From Sorex araneus (lineage: Eukaryota > Chordata > Mammalia > Eulipotyphla > Soricidae): 64,000 bases of DNA. Location of the stretch: contig NC_073306.1 of NCBI RefSeq assembly GCF_027595985.1, forward strand, positions 104,871,484 through 104,935,483, read 5' to 3'. The position numbers and the translations under genes are program-made. This document shows positions 11,440 to 23,422 of the stretch, piece after piece; the stretch's first letter is position 1; every line of letters starts with the position of its first letter. The notes beneath the pieces were generated by a model that saw only the letters and a program-made list of their open reading frames with translations, had not been told where the DNA came from and did not search any database.

Positions 11440-11840
11440 TACAGGAACAGAGGAGAGATACAAAAGAGCAGGACCCACATTCAGGGGAAATACAGGCAGT
11501 GTGCAGTGTGATTACTGGATGTGCTTAGCTTCTTGCAGCTGCTTCGCCAACTCTAGTGCTCTTCAGGTTGACCGATAGAGCTCATTGTATAAAGCCTCAA
11601 AGATGTCTGTTTCCTGTAGAATGTCCTAAAGAAAGTTCAACTCCATTTCCTCCCTCTGAAAAAGACCATGGGACAGGCGATTATTCAGTGGTCCAGGAGA
11701 GAAATTTTTGTTTCCTTTGAGGTTTCCTTTACCCTTAAAATTTCAGTTTGATGTTGTGAGGAACAGCGTGTCTTCTTTGCTTTCTCCTTGGCTGAGTTAC
11801 AGGGAGTCATTAGGTGCTCATTAGACAGCTCCATGCCACC
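11440..11840 (-). pseudogene. Possible degraded coding remnant
   Basis: On the minus strand a helix-like, Glu/Leu-rich frame appears between stops (for example ETDIFEALYNELYRS near 11580-11625, then RALELAKQLQEAKHIQ), preceded by a Lys/Ser-rich stretch that needs frame changes to follow. I do not recognise the source gene. It looks like debris of a processed copy of a coiled-coil protein, but chance is possible. Confidence 0.2.
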
Positions 11841-11985
11841 AGTTATGGAACCTATGACTCAGCTGTAAATTCTAGCAGTTTGCTTTAGCTTTTTGCCTAA
11901 GCTGCAATTGTGCTTGTGGCAGGTAGCTTGAGAGTTTGAAACATTAGACATCAAAATTTGTGACTTAAAAACTTAAGACTCTTTC

Positions 11986-12247
11986 GCTCTCTCTCCTTTT
12001 GGGTGTTGTGGTTTGCAATAGAGGTATTAAGTGGCCATCATGTTCGGTCTATGGGGTGGAGGGAGGATGGGTGGGGGTGGTGGGAGGGATGCTGGAACCA
12101 TTGGTGGTGGACAATGGACACTGGTGGGGGGATGGGTCTTGACCATTGTATGACTGAAACGCAAGCACGAAAGTTTGTAAGTCTGTAACTGTACCTCACG
12201 ATGATTCACTAATAAAAAATTAAAAACAAACAAACAGACAAAAAAAC
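11986..12247 (+). mobile_element. L1 3'-end fragment with TSD
   Basis: Only the last ~260 bp of an L1: GTTGTGGTTTGCAATAGAGG, the G-rich tract (12050-12090), the ACGAAAGTTTGTAAGTCTG segment and an A-rich tail. The 14-bp direct repeat CTTAAGACTCTTTC at 11972-11985 and 12248-12261 flanks it. Confidence 0.9.
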
Positions 12248-12261
12248 CTTAAGACTCTTTC

Positions 12262-12989
12262 TCTTTCTCTTCTTTTCTCTCACCAAATCATTACTGGTGA
12301 GAGGAAGTAACCCATCTCTTGTATTTGCTATCAATTGCTTTGGGATATGGTTTATGAGAATTAAATTACTGAATCTTTACAATAGTATTTCCAGGTAGGC
12401 ATTACTTTTGTCTTACAGAGGAGATGTTGAAGATCAGGCAATCAATAAGCATTGACATTTGTTCTTGGTACCTGGCAACCTTCCAATGCTGAATTCACAG
12501 AATGTAGAATTCTGTGAATCTAAGAAAAGAACAGGATTGCTGGCTCATATATCCAAGGATGGTCTTGCCTAGAGAACAAAGTGGCCATTTATTCCCACCT
12601 TGACTATTCATGTCACTCTGTAATTTTGTGATCATACCTACTCTTAGGGGCAGATGAAAGCTGTCACAAGAGCTTGTAATTGTACCTCATTCATTTCTGC
12701 CTGAACATCTCTTCCCATGTAAGCTATTCTGTATGTGTAGGATAACATTGCCAAAGTTAGCTTAGGTTTATTGGATTGTTCCCATCACAGTGCTCCCTTT
12801 CCTCTGTGTTTACTTGTAACTTCTTTCTTCATGCTCTGTTGACTTGTAAATATTATTTTCCTCTTCTCCTTGAGTCCTTTGCATAGTTTATTCAGAGCCA
12901 TGTCCTTTCTGTATGGGCACAGAAAGACAGTAGTAAATGCTATGCTTTTTTAAGTGGGAGTCATTTGACTCTACATGATATTTTCCTTC
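12262..12989. other. Unannotated DNA
   Basis: No recognised repeat or gene. Boundary with the following LTR is approximate. Confidence 0.4.
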
Positions 12990-13516
12990 TGGGCATCTGT
13001 TCTCTTGACCTAAGCCTCAGATGCCCTTACTTCTTAGCACTCCCAAAGGCAGAGTCCTGACTAGGAACGGGACGGACCCAGGGCAAGCAGTGAGCTATGT
13101 GCTATCCTGGCATGGAGATGGAACTGGCCAAAGTGCCTAATGCTTAACTATAAGTTAAGAACTTGGTCATGAACAAATGCTGTCATGATCCAAAAAGTAG
13201 TAACTAGATTCGGACCCTGCTAGGGTTAGGGATGATTAATCTGACCTGAGCGCTGTAGTCTTATCTGTGGCAAGATGTTCCCAGAGAAGCTGCCCCACAA
13301 GCCTCAATGTATCTCTTACTGTGTCCATACAGAAATAGCTAGTATTAAGATGTTGAGTTTTTGGAGTGAGGAAAGGAGAAAAACATCTTAAGAGTATTTT
13401 GCCCTTAGGCAGTGAGGAAGGGCTTTGGAATACCTCTAGGTGATGTTTCCTTTGAGCCTGGTGGGCCCTCAGGAAGGGCTTTCTTAGGTTAATTTTTGCT
13501 ATCAGACTGGGGGGGG

Positions 13517-13602
<86 letters not shown>

Positions 13603-13920
13603 AGGCTGTGAGATGGAGTGCTGATGGGAGAGACAGCAGGAGACGGGAATGAGGGGCAGTGTGACTAGAATGAGACTAGAATGGGGAGCTCAGAGAGACT
13701 GGAACAGGTGCATGGAGAGAATGGAATAAATGGCAACTGATCAATCAACCAGCTCGGCCCTTGTTTCCTCTTCCATCTGCCCCATGGCTGGGCCGCCCCG
13801 GCTGGGCAAGTGGCCCAGGCCCACCAAACACGGGCGGTGAGGGGGAGAGTTTTATACAGTATAAGTTCTATATTTCTTCCCAAACTGGAGAAGGCTTTCG
13901 TGGTTGGATGCATTCTCTAG
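12990..13920 (+). mobile_element. Solo LTR-like element, family 1, plus strand
   Basis: Homologous, in opposite orientation, to 17100-17885. Shared segments include GCTGTCATGATCCAAAA, GGACCCTGCTAGGG and, near the 3' part, an AATAAA poly(A) signal (about 13727) followed by a CAA-rich segment and a pyrimidine stretch, as in the R/U5 part of an LTR. It likely starts at TGGGCATCTG (12990). The 3' edge is uncertain and I found no TSD. A long GA tract sits inside. No retroviral gene is attached, and the open frame at 13665-13913 is not meaningful. Confidence 0.65.
13517..13599. repeat. (GA)n microsatellite inside LTR
   Basis: About 80 bp of near-pure GA following a G-run at 13509-13517. The sister LTR at 17100-17885 has only a short CT-rich stretch at the matching place (about 17260-17310). 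Confidence 0.95.
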
Positions 13921-13959
13921 AGGAGAGTGCACCTTGATCCAACAAACCTTTTATGATTT

Positions 13960-14175
13960 TTAAAAATAGGGGCCACACCAACGGTGTTCAGAGGCTCGTT
14001 GCCACTTTGATGCTAAGCTTGATGGCAAGCTGAAGGTCTAGTGGTGCTCGGGTTATGGTGAGTCTGAGCAGTGCTATGGGTAGTGGAGGACATAAAGGCC
14101 ATGGTTGAATCCAAAGCCTTCCATACGTGCATGCTAGGCCAGTGCTCTATCACTTACACTCTTTCTCCAGCTACA
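13960..14175 (-). repeat. Old SINE
   Basis: Minus-strand remnant: GGGGCCACACCAACGGTG, GTGGTGCTCGGGTTATGG, GGTTGAATCCAAAGCC (box B region) and the head GCCAGTGCTCTATC. Confidence 0.6.
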
Positions 14176-14179
14176 CCTT

Positions 14180-15753
14180 GATTTTTATCTAATTTAGAAA
14201 AAAAAATTTTTACTTAGGAAAAATTGAAAATAAAAAATCATTGAAGAAAATTTAAAAACAAAGAAATGTTAAAGATAAAGTAAATAAGACAGTCAGTGTG
14301 TTAAAGACCTCCAGTCACATTGTGAGAGTAAAACCTTCAGTTGGTCAGTTTAGGTGCTAGGTATGTGATTTCGGCAGTCCTCCATCATGTCTTGGAAGCT
14401 ACAGCATATCCCAGACATTTCTGAAAGTTCCTTTTTGAGTATCTTATTCCCATTTGGTCTTTCTAAGTTACAGCGACTGCATATTAATTATCATTTATAG
14501 ATGTACCAGATGTGGTTATAATATACTCTGTAAATTGGACCCAATTGTTTTTATTTAAAATGCCATTTGTGATTCTGAAAGAAACTGACACAAAGGAGAA
14601 AGATTATAAATTGATAATAAATTGTGACATCCTTTTTCTGTAAAAGGTGCCTGATTATAAGTTATAAGGGATTGGTTTAGTTAACATTTATCATTAATGA
14701 TCTGACATGTAAATAAAGCTGACATGTACCAAGTAAGCTGATATAATGGAAGAGGGAGTGGACCTCTTTACGGTAGAAATTAACCTCATATAATTTTTAT
14801 TTTTATTTATTTATTTATTATACTGATGATATTTATTTTTTCCAGGCAACAGGTTTTCTCTATTGCAGGATACTTTTTCAAAACTCTGATAGGTTCTAAT
14901 TAGATGTTTTAAACCTTGAATTAATGAATAAACATAACGTATGCCTGAATTTTATAAAAATTTCAATCTCAACATGGTGGCTTCCTGATTGTCAGACTGA
15001 TATTGGCATATAGATGTATTGAGCATTTTTAGTTTGAATTTAAAATACCATGTAAATTTTAAATCAAGGCAAATGGAAAGCACATTTAAACAATGTTCTG
15101 ATAAAATGGATAGAGATGCTGAGAGAAATGGTTGAAATGGTAAGACACAGGACATACAATGATATGTTTCCTTTCTATTTAATTTTAGCCATGTTTCTGT
15201 AGCTCAATCAGTTAGCATGTTCAAGTGTTATTTCATTTTAAGAATCTATGCCCATAATATCTGAGAATGTCATAACAATATCTCAATATGATGCTAATTT
15301 TCTCTTTCCCAGAATAACTATCCAGTTTTGTCAGTGAATCACTATCCGCAGACACCCTTGGAAGATATCTTTAACTCATTACCGTCCTTTATTTTAATAG
15401 AAACTGATTTTTATATAATATTATATGAATGCCATTAAATAAAATAACTTACATGCACTTAATATTAATTTACTTTTTAAGAAAATTCAATGAAGTAACT
15501 AATTTTACTCCCATTTTCCATATGAGAAAGTAAGAAGTTTGGAGGGATAATATAATGTGACCATATCCTGATACCTATTACAAACAAATTCTCTGAATAC
15601 TTAGGGAACTGTCAGCAAGCATGGTTGGTTACTCATTGAGGTGGTTTTTCTTAAATTCTTTAAATCTATATTTGCTCTTTTCCCACTATTTTTGGGACTG
15701 CAATTATTTCATATGTGGTATAGTTAGTCTGTTTGCTATATGCCTTTACCACC
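14180..15753. other. Unannotated AT-rich DNA
   Basis: 1.6 kb with no gene or interspersed repeat I can support. A short TTTA-rich run lies near 14795-14820. Confidence 0.45.
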
Positions 15754-15851
15754 TGTTAGGGCACGGTTCTGGATCTTCAACGGAGGACAAGGACTACACA
15801 GGAATGCAATCGGCAAGTGGGTAGTTTATTAAGCTGGCTAGCCAGGGTCGT

Positions 15852-15906
<55 letters not shown>

Positions 15907-16297
15907 GACACGCAGGTCCCATGTGCGAGGCAAGGCCCCGACCCAGGGTGCAGGGGTTACTTATATAGGCCCATGTTGGCCATTAAGGTGAAAGCGCAAA
16001 AGCTCGAGTGTTCCCTAGCCAATTAGTTCATAACTTGACATGCCTCTCCTTCCAATCCCATTAGGCCCATCTGCTTGTCCAGCATATAGATTTACAGGTC
16101 ACAATTGCATAAGCGCCTGCACGGGTCCGAGGTCTGAGCCCGAGGCCCTGAGGCTGTCTGTTTAGATTATACCCTTATATGTTCGTAGCTCAGGAGCCTG
16201 CACATTCCTCTTGGAGCAAGCAGATAGCAGAGGCCTGAGTAGAAAATATACAGTTTTCATTGTCTTTGGCCCCGCCCAGGGCAGTCCTGCCCCAACA
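15754..16297 (-). mobile_element. Solo LTR, family 2 (IAP-like organisation)
   Basis: On the minus strand it runs from TGTTGGGGCAG to CCCTAACA, the expected TG...CA ends, in 544 bp. In order it has a GC box-like GGGCGGGGCC, a TATA-like CTATATAAG (plus-strand 15963-15971), an AATAAA signal (about 15829) and the 3' end. A CA tract expanded inside it. No internal retroviral sequence is next to it and no matching TSD is visible, so it may be a recombined solo LTR. Family name not assigned. Confidence 0.75.
15853..15904. repeat. (CA)n microsatellite inside LTR
   Basis: 52 bp of CA dinucleotide. Translated frames here (for example 15817-16026) are artefacts of it. Confidence 0.97.
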
Positions 16298-16426
16298 CAT
16301 GAAAAGATGTATTTTAACTGTGAAGTCCTCTTACTTACACGCTCAACAGTATTTACTAGATTCCACGTATTTTTATACTACAACCAATTTTAACTTAACA
16401 TTTTTATTATTTAACTTACACTAGTT

Positions 16427-16681
16427 GGACTGGAGTAATAGCACAGCAGGTAGGGTGTTCACCTTGCACCCAGCCGACCTGGGTTCGATTCCTCCGTCCC
16501 TCTCAAAGAGCCTGGCAAGCTACTGAGAGTATCCCACCTGCACCGCAGAGCCTGGGAAGCTACCCATGGTGTATTTTAATGCCCAAAACAGTAACAACAA
16601 GTCTCACAATGGAGACATTACTGGTGCCCGCTTGAGCAAATCGATGAATAACGCGACAACAGTGCTTCAGTGCTACAGTGC
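16427..16681 (+). repeat. SOR-type SINE with 14-bp TSD
   Basis: Complete SOR SINE with head (TGGGTTCGATTCC), body and tail CAGTGCTTCAGTGCTACAGT. Flanks AACTTACACTAGTT (16413-16426) and AACTTGCACTAGTT (16682-16695) are a TSD with one mismatch. Confidence 0.93.
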
Positions 16682-16754
16682 AACTTGCACTAGTTAATAT
16701 TTCTTTTTCATAAATTATATAAAAAGTCTACTAAATACATAGCTTCAAAAATGA

Positions 16755-16925
16755 AATAGTGGGTTGGAGAAATAGTAAAGTGGGTAGGTTATTTGCCTCA
16801 CATGAGGTTGATTCAGGTTTGAATCCCAGTACCCCAAGACCCGTTAGGTTTGATACCTGATTTCTGAGCCAAACGTAAGCTCTGAGAACCACTGAGTATG
16901 GTTCATATGAAAAGCATACCCTAGA
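16755..16925 (+). repeat. Old tRNA-headed SINE
   Basis: Head GGGTTGGAGAAATAGTAAAG with box B-like GGTTTGAATCCCAG, then CTGAGAACCACTGAGTATGG. Same older outline as 4320-4574. Confidence 0.65.
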
Positions 16926-17099
16926 ATAAGTGAACAAGTTTCTGCATCTTTGCTACCAAAATGAAGATTAACTTTCAGATATTTACATTAGGGATTCACA
17001 GTCAGGTTATATTTATAGTTTCGTTCTAAAAGAAGGAAATAGAAAATAGTAAACTCATTTCTATACAATTTGTGATATTTATTTCTAAGGTAGAGTGTA

Positions 17100-17885
17100 A
17101 AAAACTAAAGCTTGCTGACGGGCGTGTGCACTCGCGGGCTCTCCCAGCGGCTCTGTCTCACCACCCGAGTTCTGTGCCCTGGAACCGCTGTGTGTGCTGT
17201 CGGTCAAGGGCAGGCGACGGAAGGAAGAAGCCAAACTGGTTGCTCGATCAGTTTATTTCGTTCTCTCTCTCTGCTTCTCTCTCGGCTCTGGATCTCTCTC
17301 TGGATCTGTGGATCTGGCCCCCAACCCACTCTTACAGCCTAGTTAAATCCCCCAGCATGAGGGGGTTGGGGCGTACACATAGGTGTGGTCACAATCAATA
17401 GGGTAAGTTTCCTTTCCCTCAGGTGATGCTTCTCCTAGGATTGACTCTCTTTCAGCAGGAGGACCCACCCAAGGGTGGAGTCCCATGAGTGTGTTTTCCC
17501 TCTCCTCATCGAGCAAACATATAAGAATTCATAATATTAATAATTTTGTATGGACACAATAAGAAATGCATGAAAGCTTATAGAATTGCTCTCCTGGGGC
17601 CATCTTGATCTCAGACTACAGTGCTCAGGCCGGATCAATCTTTCCTATCCCTAGCAGGGTCCTAGTCTTGTCATTACTTTTGGATCATGACAGCATTTGT
17701 CTGTGATCAAGCTCTTAACTGATAGTTAAGAATTAGGCACTTTGGCCAGGCCCATCTTGATGCCAGGGTAGCACATAACTCACCGCTTGCCCTGGATCCG
17801 TCCCATCCCTTGTTGGGACCCTACTTTTGGGGTGCTAGGAACTGAGGGCAACTGAGGCTTAAGTGGAGAAAGCAGATGCCCGGGA
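17100..17885 (-). mobile_element. Solo LTR-like element, family 1, minus strand
   Basis: Reverse-orientation relative of 12990-13920. The complement of the poly(A) signal (TTTATT, about 17251) lies next to a Gln/Thr-codon-like CAA stretch, followed on the minus strand by a CT-rich U5-like segment. The body shares GATCATGACAGCATTTGTCTG and CTAGCAGGGTCCTAGTC. Ends are not sharply defined and no TSD was found. The two open frames at 17072-17401 lie in LTR sequence and encode nothing recognisable. Confidence 0.65.
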
Positions 17886-18944
17886 ATGAATAATATTCAA
17901 AGCCAATTAAGCCCCAAATTACAAAAACATAATATTGTCTTCTCATGTCTATACAAAAAGGACATTGCTTCAAAGTAAATTATTCAAAAGGCATAAGGGG
18001 AGGAGAAAGGCAATATTAACTTATTGCCTTTCTAGGAAGGTCTGATCTAACAAATTAGCAGAGTCAGATTAGGGGAAGAAGCTGATTAACTCTTTTTGGG
18101 GAAGAGAGCATAGAGAAGTGATTACAGCTGAACAAAGGGATGGGAGAGATTCAGGAACAACTTGATGGGTGAGACTGGGGTAAGCCTAAACTCTGGGAAA
18201 AACCGGGACAAGCTCCTTGTGGCAAGGGGGGAGAGGACAAAGTAATGTCATCCTACAGTAGAGAATGGTACATTTTCAACCATATGCCACCCATTCACTA
18301 CCATCAGACTCTTCATAAATATACTTGATGAGAAATTTTTCATTTGGTTTATATAACCTATCTTCAAATTAAGGGGTGTAAGAAGCCTTTTTATTCTCCT
18401 ATTTGCTGGTAAGGTTATATTGAATTTCATGTAAATATTGATATTTCTTATCCTACCAAAAGGGTCAAGCAAAGTAAATATCAGCTAGTTAATCATGGAA
18501 ATACCAGCTCTCACAACAAAACTCAATACAGGAAACCAAATTTTGATTGAAAAGAAAAATCCATAATATGTTGAGTTAGATAACACAAAAGGCCACCCAA
18601 AATTTGATACTTTGCTAAATGTTTTTCCTCATAGTTAAATAGTTGGAAGTTACTAAATATGAGAGACAAGTCCTTTCAAGTTCAGGTATCTTATAGGCAA
18701 AGTATATTAAAGCATCAACAATTTCAACATTTCAGTGTTCGTATTCTTGGGATTCGAAAGGATCATCTCTCAGGGTGTACTGAATCCTGTATATAGTGTG
18801 CAATTCTGAGAGAAAATAAGTACTCCAAATCAGGAATTTTGGCATTATTATTTAGACTTAAATATTTAACAGAGTTGTTTCAGAATTGCAACATTTATTT
18901 CCTATTGTTCATTGAAAAAAAGCATTCCTGATGTTTATTTTGTT
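17886..18944. other. Unannotated DNA
   Basis: No recognised gene or repeat. May include further degraded LTR sequence at its start. Confidence 0.4.
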
Positions 18945-19400
18945 TTATTAAAATTTTTAAAATAAAGTTGTTCATGATGATTTGTTATATTCAGTATACC
19001 AACACCAATTCCACTACCATTGCATCTTCCCTCCACCATTATTTCTAATTTTCCCAACCACAACCCTAGTCTGCCCCAATAGCAGGCCCTAACTATTACT
19101 TGTAATGAATAATTCACTAAAAATGATCAAAACAGATTTCCTTGGAACAAAGTGTGTAAAGATCTTAAAGTATTTCATTTTAAAGTATTTCATCCTGGAG
19201 CCTTTAATCTCTTGTATAAGAGATTACTAATATGTTGTTACAGGTTAAGCCTTGTGTGTTAACGTTTTTTAATCAAGATTGGTTGCCTTCATCTTTGTAT
19301 CCCATCCAATGTGGTGTGCTACTCCTAGTTCCTCAGTAATGTAGGCTTTGAGATATGGCTCCAGGAATTCTAAAATTTTGAATGGGGTGATAGAGCTGGA
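18945..19400 (-). repeat. Repeat B fragment
   Basis: Shares CAACACCAATTCCACTACCA, TTCCCTCCACCATTATT and GGAATTCTAAAATTTT with the other repeat B copies, same orientation, more diverged. Confidence 0.65.
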
Positions 19401-19439
19401 GTTAAATTATTTTTTTTAATGAGGGTTATATGTGAACAC

Positions 19440-20480
19440 TATTTCTTTGTTTTTAAATTTTTTAAATTTTATTTTCATAAGGTTGTTCACATTAATTGAT
19501 CACATTAAATATTTCAACACCAACCCCACCACCATTATACCTTCCTACCACCATTATTTTGAATTTTCTCACTACCATTCAAGTCTGCCTGCCAGGGCAG
19601 ATGCTAGATAATTTATTTTCTACTGCTTATTATGAATATTATGAGAATCATGCGGCTGCTTCTGGAATTCTAAAATGGAAAATGGTTGGGGTCCAGAGAC
19701 ATCTCTGTAGGGAGTTAATCTATTTGAGATTCATTTGGGAGTCTCTGGATCAAGGCCATTTATGTGCTGAGATGGTGACCAGAGGCAGATCATGGGTGTG
19801 ACAGCCAGGAACCTGCATACCTCGATTTTGCTTCTGGAAGCTCCTGGCCATCGGGGTTTCATCTGGAGCAGGTGGAGAGGGCACGTCCATTCCATCTGAG
19901 ATGCCCTGTAGAACTGAATTGGTATGGAGTCTGGAGAGATCTCCGGTGAGGTGCTGTCTTCTGGGATTTATTGCTGTGTCTCTGGATCAAGGCCGTTGAT
20001 GCACTGAAATGGCCTGGACTTACTTTTTTTTTTTTAACTACATGGTGACTTTAGGATCTGGAAGCATCTCTACAGCTTGTTTATCTTTTTTGAGATTTAT
20101 TTATGAGTCTCTGGATCATGTCCAGTTAATGAGCTTATATGGTACCAGAGGCAGTTCATGGGCATGACTGCCAGGCTCCCAAAAGAACAGGGGGATGAGG
20201 AGAGGACACCAATCTCTGACTCTGTGGAAACCTGGATATTTTGATCACAAAACCTGCATACCTGAGTTTTTCGACATATTTCATTTCTGGATGAGGTTTG
20301 TCCTGAGCCTGTAGAGTCCTGCTGTACTTGGCTGCAATTGGAATGTGGAGGATTTCAGCTTCTGGGGCTCTGTTTGGGCAGGTGATGAGCTCACCCATCC
20401 CCCTCCAGGATGCACCAGGTGAGAATCAGCCTGGCATAGGGTCCAGAAGCATCTCTTCATTCCTGGAGTTTAATAGCAAA
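19440..20480 (-). repeat. Repeat B copy, about 1 kb
   Basis: Starts (3' end of the element) with CAATATTTCAACACC-like sequence at 19495-19515, then TTCCTACCACCATTATTTTG, GGCAGATGCTAGATAATTTA and several imperfect repeats of TTTATGAGTCTCTGGATCA (19735, 19975, 20100). The internal units suggest local tandem amplification. No intact coding frame. Confidence 0.65.
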
Positions 20481-20929
20481 TATATAGTAGTAGCAAACAT
20501 AAATGCCCCAATAATAGATCTAGAGAAAAATATTAGTCTCTTGATCTGGGAGGTACTGGGCCTCATTTTCCTTATAGATTTTGATATTTTAGCATTCTAG
20601 CAAATCTTTTAATCTTTTTTTTTCAATATAGGGCCTAGAAAATTAACATTGGCATTTACTTACAAAATATTCTTAGTTGTGAAAATGTTACTTAAGACCA
20701 GTTTTTGCGTCGTAAGTAACGGTGGTACACTGAGAGAGTCATCTGATGATCTGGATAAGAGATGGATCAAATTGGTGATAATTCACTTGAGGCTAAGTGC
20801 CACCTGCCCCCACCCACCCCATCCCTCTTCTCCACCCAGTTTCTCAGGGCATCTTCTCCTGAGTTGGGAGCCTCATAGAGGCAGTTCAGAGCAGGCATAA
20901 TGTATTTTTAAAATTTTTTTTAGCATAAT

Positions 20930-21800
20930 GTATTTTTTTAATTCTAGAAGTACTGCTATTTATTCAGCCACTGATTAAGCTGATTGAAGCAGGCATGAAC
21001 TAGGCATTATTTTTATTTATTTATTTATTTTTATTTATTTATTTTAAATATGGAACGCTTCACGAAATTAAAAATCATGAAGTTTTTCACAATAATTGTT
21101 TCCATTCAATATTTCAACACCAATCCCACCACCATTGCACCTTCCCACCACCATTACTTTGATCTTCCCACCACCACCCCGGCCTGCCCCTTAGGCAGAT
21201 GCTAAATAATTTATTTTGTATTGCTTGCTATGAATAGTATGAGGTGTCGGCTCCTGAATTCTAAAATTTTTAAATATGTGGGGTCTGGAGGCATCTCTAT
21301 GGCATGCTGCTCTTCCAAGATTCATTTATGAGTCTCTGAATCATGGCTATTAAAGTGCTAAAATAGCCTGATTTTGATTTCTTTCGAGATTTATTTATGG
21401 GTCTCTGAAGCAAGACAGATAAATGAACTTGTATAACTGAGCCGAAGGTGGTTTGTAGGCGTGACTCCCACATACCTAACTTTTGGGAGTTTAATTTCTT
21501 GGAAAACTTGATCCCAAGTTGTTGGGTTCTAGTCATAGGCACAGTGACAATTTTGGGGTATCAGGAAGCCTGAAGGCACCATCTGGCTGATGATGCCCTC
21601 GCCCTGCAGGTACAGATTGACCTGCAGGGGGGCACCATCCTCCCCTCCCCCCACCCCTCCACAGCCCTGCTCCAAGGTATTATTCTGAGAGAAGTTCTTT
21701 CCATTAGTTACTTGCTCATGGAATGTTTTGACCTGTTTTGTCCTAATTCTATAAAGATTTGTTTTCTCCATCCAAATTTCAATTTGTTGCTCATCACTTT
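20930..21800 (-). repeat. Repeat B copy, near full length
   Basis: Contains the 3'-end motif CTGCTATTTATTCAGCCACT also present at 43630, the CCACCACC-rich segment at 21120-21190 and the 5' segment at 21480-21630 that matches 44690-44820. The frame matching the 131-codon frame of 44381-44776 is aligned without gaps for about 70 codons but has one stop (near 21530). Confidence 0.72.
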
Positions 21801-21833
21801 TTCTACATTTTTAATTGTTTTTTGAGTGGGGGT

Positions 21834-22236
21834 ACCTATGAAATTAAAAGAGATAAAAGATTAATATACAGGGGAGATTATGAAAGATAAAGGTAAAGAA
21901 GTAGACGAGATTAAAAATTAAGTGCAGGAAATACCTAACATGTTGAAAGTAAAAAGTTTAAGAATGGAAAGAATTTGGGTGGAGGGGCTAGAGTGATAGC
22001 ACAGCAGGTAGGGCATTTGCCTTGCATGTGCCTGACCCGAGTTAGATTCCCAGCATCCCATTTGGTCCCCTGAGCACTGCCAGGAGTAATTCCTGAGTGC
22101 AGAGCAAGGAGTAACCCCTGTGCATCCCTTGTGCATCGCCTGGTGTGACCCAAAACGCAAAAAAAAAAAAAAAAAAAAAAAAAAGAAAGAAGAAGAATTT
22201 GGGTGGAGTATTTAAAGATGGAAAGAAAAAAGAAAG
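21834..22236. repeat. Direct repeat, copy 1 (SINE-interrupted)
   Basis: About 180 bp starting CCTATGAAATTAAAAGAGAT is repeated at 23423-23600 with about 90% similarity by eye. This copy is interrupted by the SINE at 21985-22192. Could be a local duplication or two copies of an unnamed interspersed repeat. Confidence 0.85.
21985..22192 (+). repeat. A-tailed shrew SINE with 16-bp TSD
   Basis: Head, body (TGAGCACTGCCAGGAGTAAT) and a long poly(A) at 22158-22184. Exact 16-bp TSD AAGAATTTGGGTGGAG at 21969-21984 and 22193-22208. The same 16 bases occur once, without SINE, at 23558-23573. Confidence 0.97.
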
Positions 22237-22855
22237 TGGTGCTCAGGATGTTTCAGGGCACCTCCTTAAGATTTTTTGACTAACCAGGCTAGGAATTGAA
22301 TGTGAGGGCCTGAGGATATGAAGATATGGTGGTGCTTGGGCCCTGTGGTGACAGGAATTACCTGGTCCACCATGGCAGTAATTGGGGCCACACCCAGCAG
22401 TTTTGGGTGTGGTAAGTCTAAGGGATTTTTCCTGGATGCTTGGGGAACATACTGCAGCATTGTTCTGACCACTTGCAAGGTTTGTACTGTAACCCTGTAC
22501 TATGTCTCTATCCCCTATACCCCTATTTTAACTCTTTGCATCTAAAAACAATAAGAAAGTATCTCCCCATAGCCGAACTAAATTACAGCAACATTACAGA
22601 ACCTCATTTATAATCCAAATAAATCAAGGTAACAAGAATCTACATATTTTCAGAAAGTTGAATGAATCAAGTGCATGAAAATTTGAGTTTATTATTTCGT
22701 GAGTTGTTCTGTCTCTCTACTCTGAATCCCCTTATAACTGGCCTGGTTAGTTTATGGGGGTGTGGTGTGATGTGGTAGAGTGGTAGGGTGTGGAGGAGGT
22801 GACTGTAAGGAAGATATAAGGTTGAGGAATAAGTAGAAAGTCTCCTAGATCCCGG
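22237..22855. other. Mostly unannotated; one weak SINE-like stretch
   Basis: GGGGCCACACCCAGCAGTTT at 22385-22404 resembles an old minus-strand SINE body. The remainder is not recognised. Confidence 0.35.
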
Positions 22856-23098
22856 GACTGGAGCCATAGCACATCGAATAGGGCATTTGCCTTGCATGCG
22901 GCTGACCCAGGTTTGATTCCTTTGTCCCTCTCGGAGAGCCTGGCAAGCTACTGAGTATCCTGCCTGCACGGCAGAGGCTGGCAAGCTACCCGTGGCATAT
23001 TTGATATGCCCAAAACAGTAACAACAAGTCTCACAATGAAGATGTTACTGGTGCCCGCTCAAGCAAATTGATGAACAACGGGATGGCAGTGCTACAGT
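22856..23098 (+). repeat. SOR-type SINE
   Basis: Complete SOR SINE with head (CAGGTTTGATTCC), body and tail GCAGTGCTACAGT. Short possible TSD GATCCC at 22848-22853 and 23099-23104. Confidence 0.9.
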
Positions 23099-23422
23099 GA
23101 TCCCATGGTATGGTGGCACCACCTCTGTGTTGTGTCTTCTAACTAGTCATTGAGAATATAGAATATTTAAATATAGAAAATTACAAGGCAGTGAGAAGAG
23201 GAATAATTTTTTATGTTATGAACTGGGATCTCTATTTGGAAGATGAATAAAAAATTGAAAGTTCAGAGAAAAAATTAAATGAAAACATAAAAAAAGAACT
23301 TAAAGTAGAATACAATTCCAAATAAAGAAGAAAGGTTAGATATTAAAAATAATAAAAAGGTAAAGTGGATGAGATTTGAAATAAGTGAGAAAAGGCTAGA
23401 GGCCAATGAAATGAAAGGTTAA

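Noticed and set aside
12003-12188. Trp/Gly-rich 61-codon frame
   Set aside because: Lies in the G-rich L1 3' UTR tract; composition artefact.
13665-13913. 82-codon minus-strand frame inside the LTR
   Set aside because: LTR sequence, antisense, no retroviral domain.
15817-16026. Frame with a His/Thr repeat
   Set aside because: Translation of the CA microsatellite within an LTR.
22266-22545. Overlapping frames on both strands
   Set aside because: Partly old SINE-like sequence; no domain, start context or splice support.
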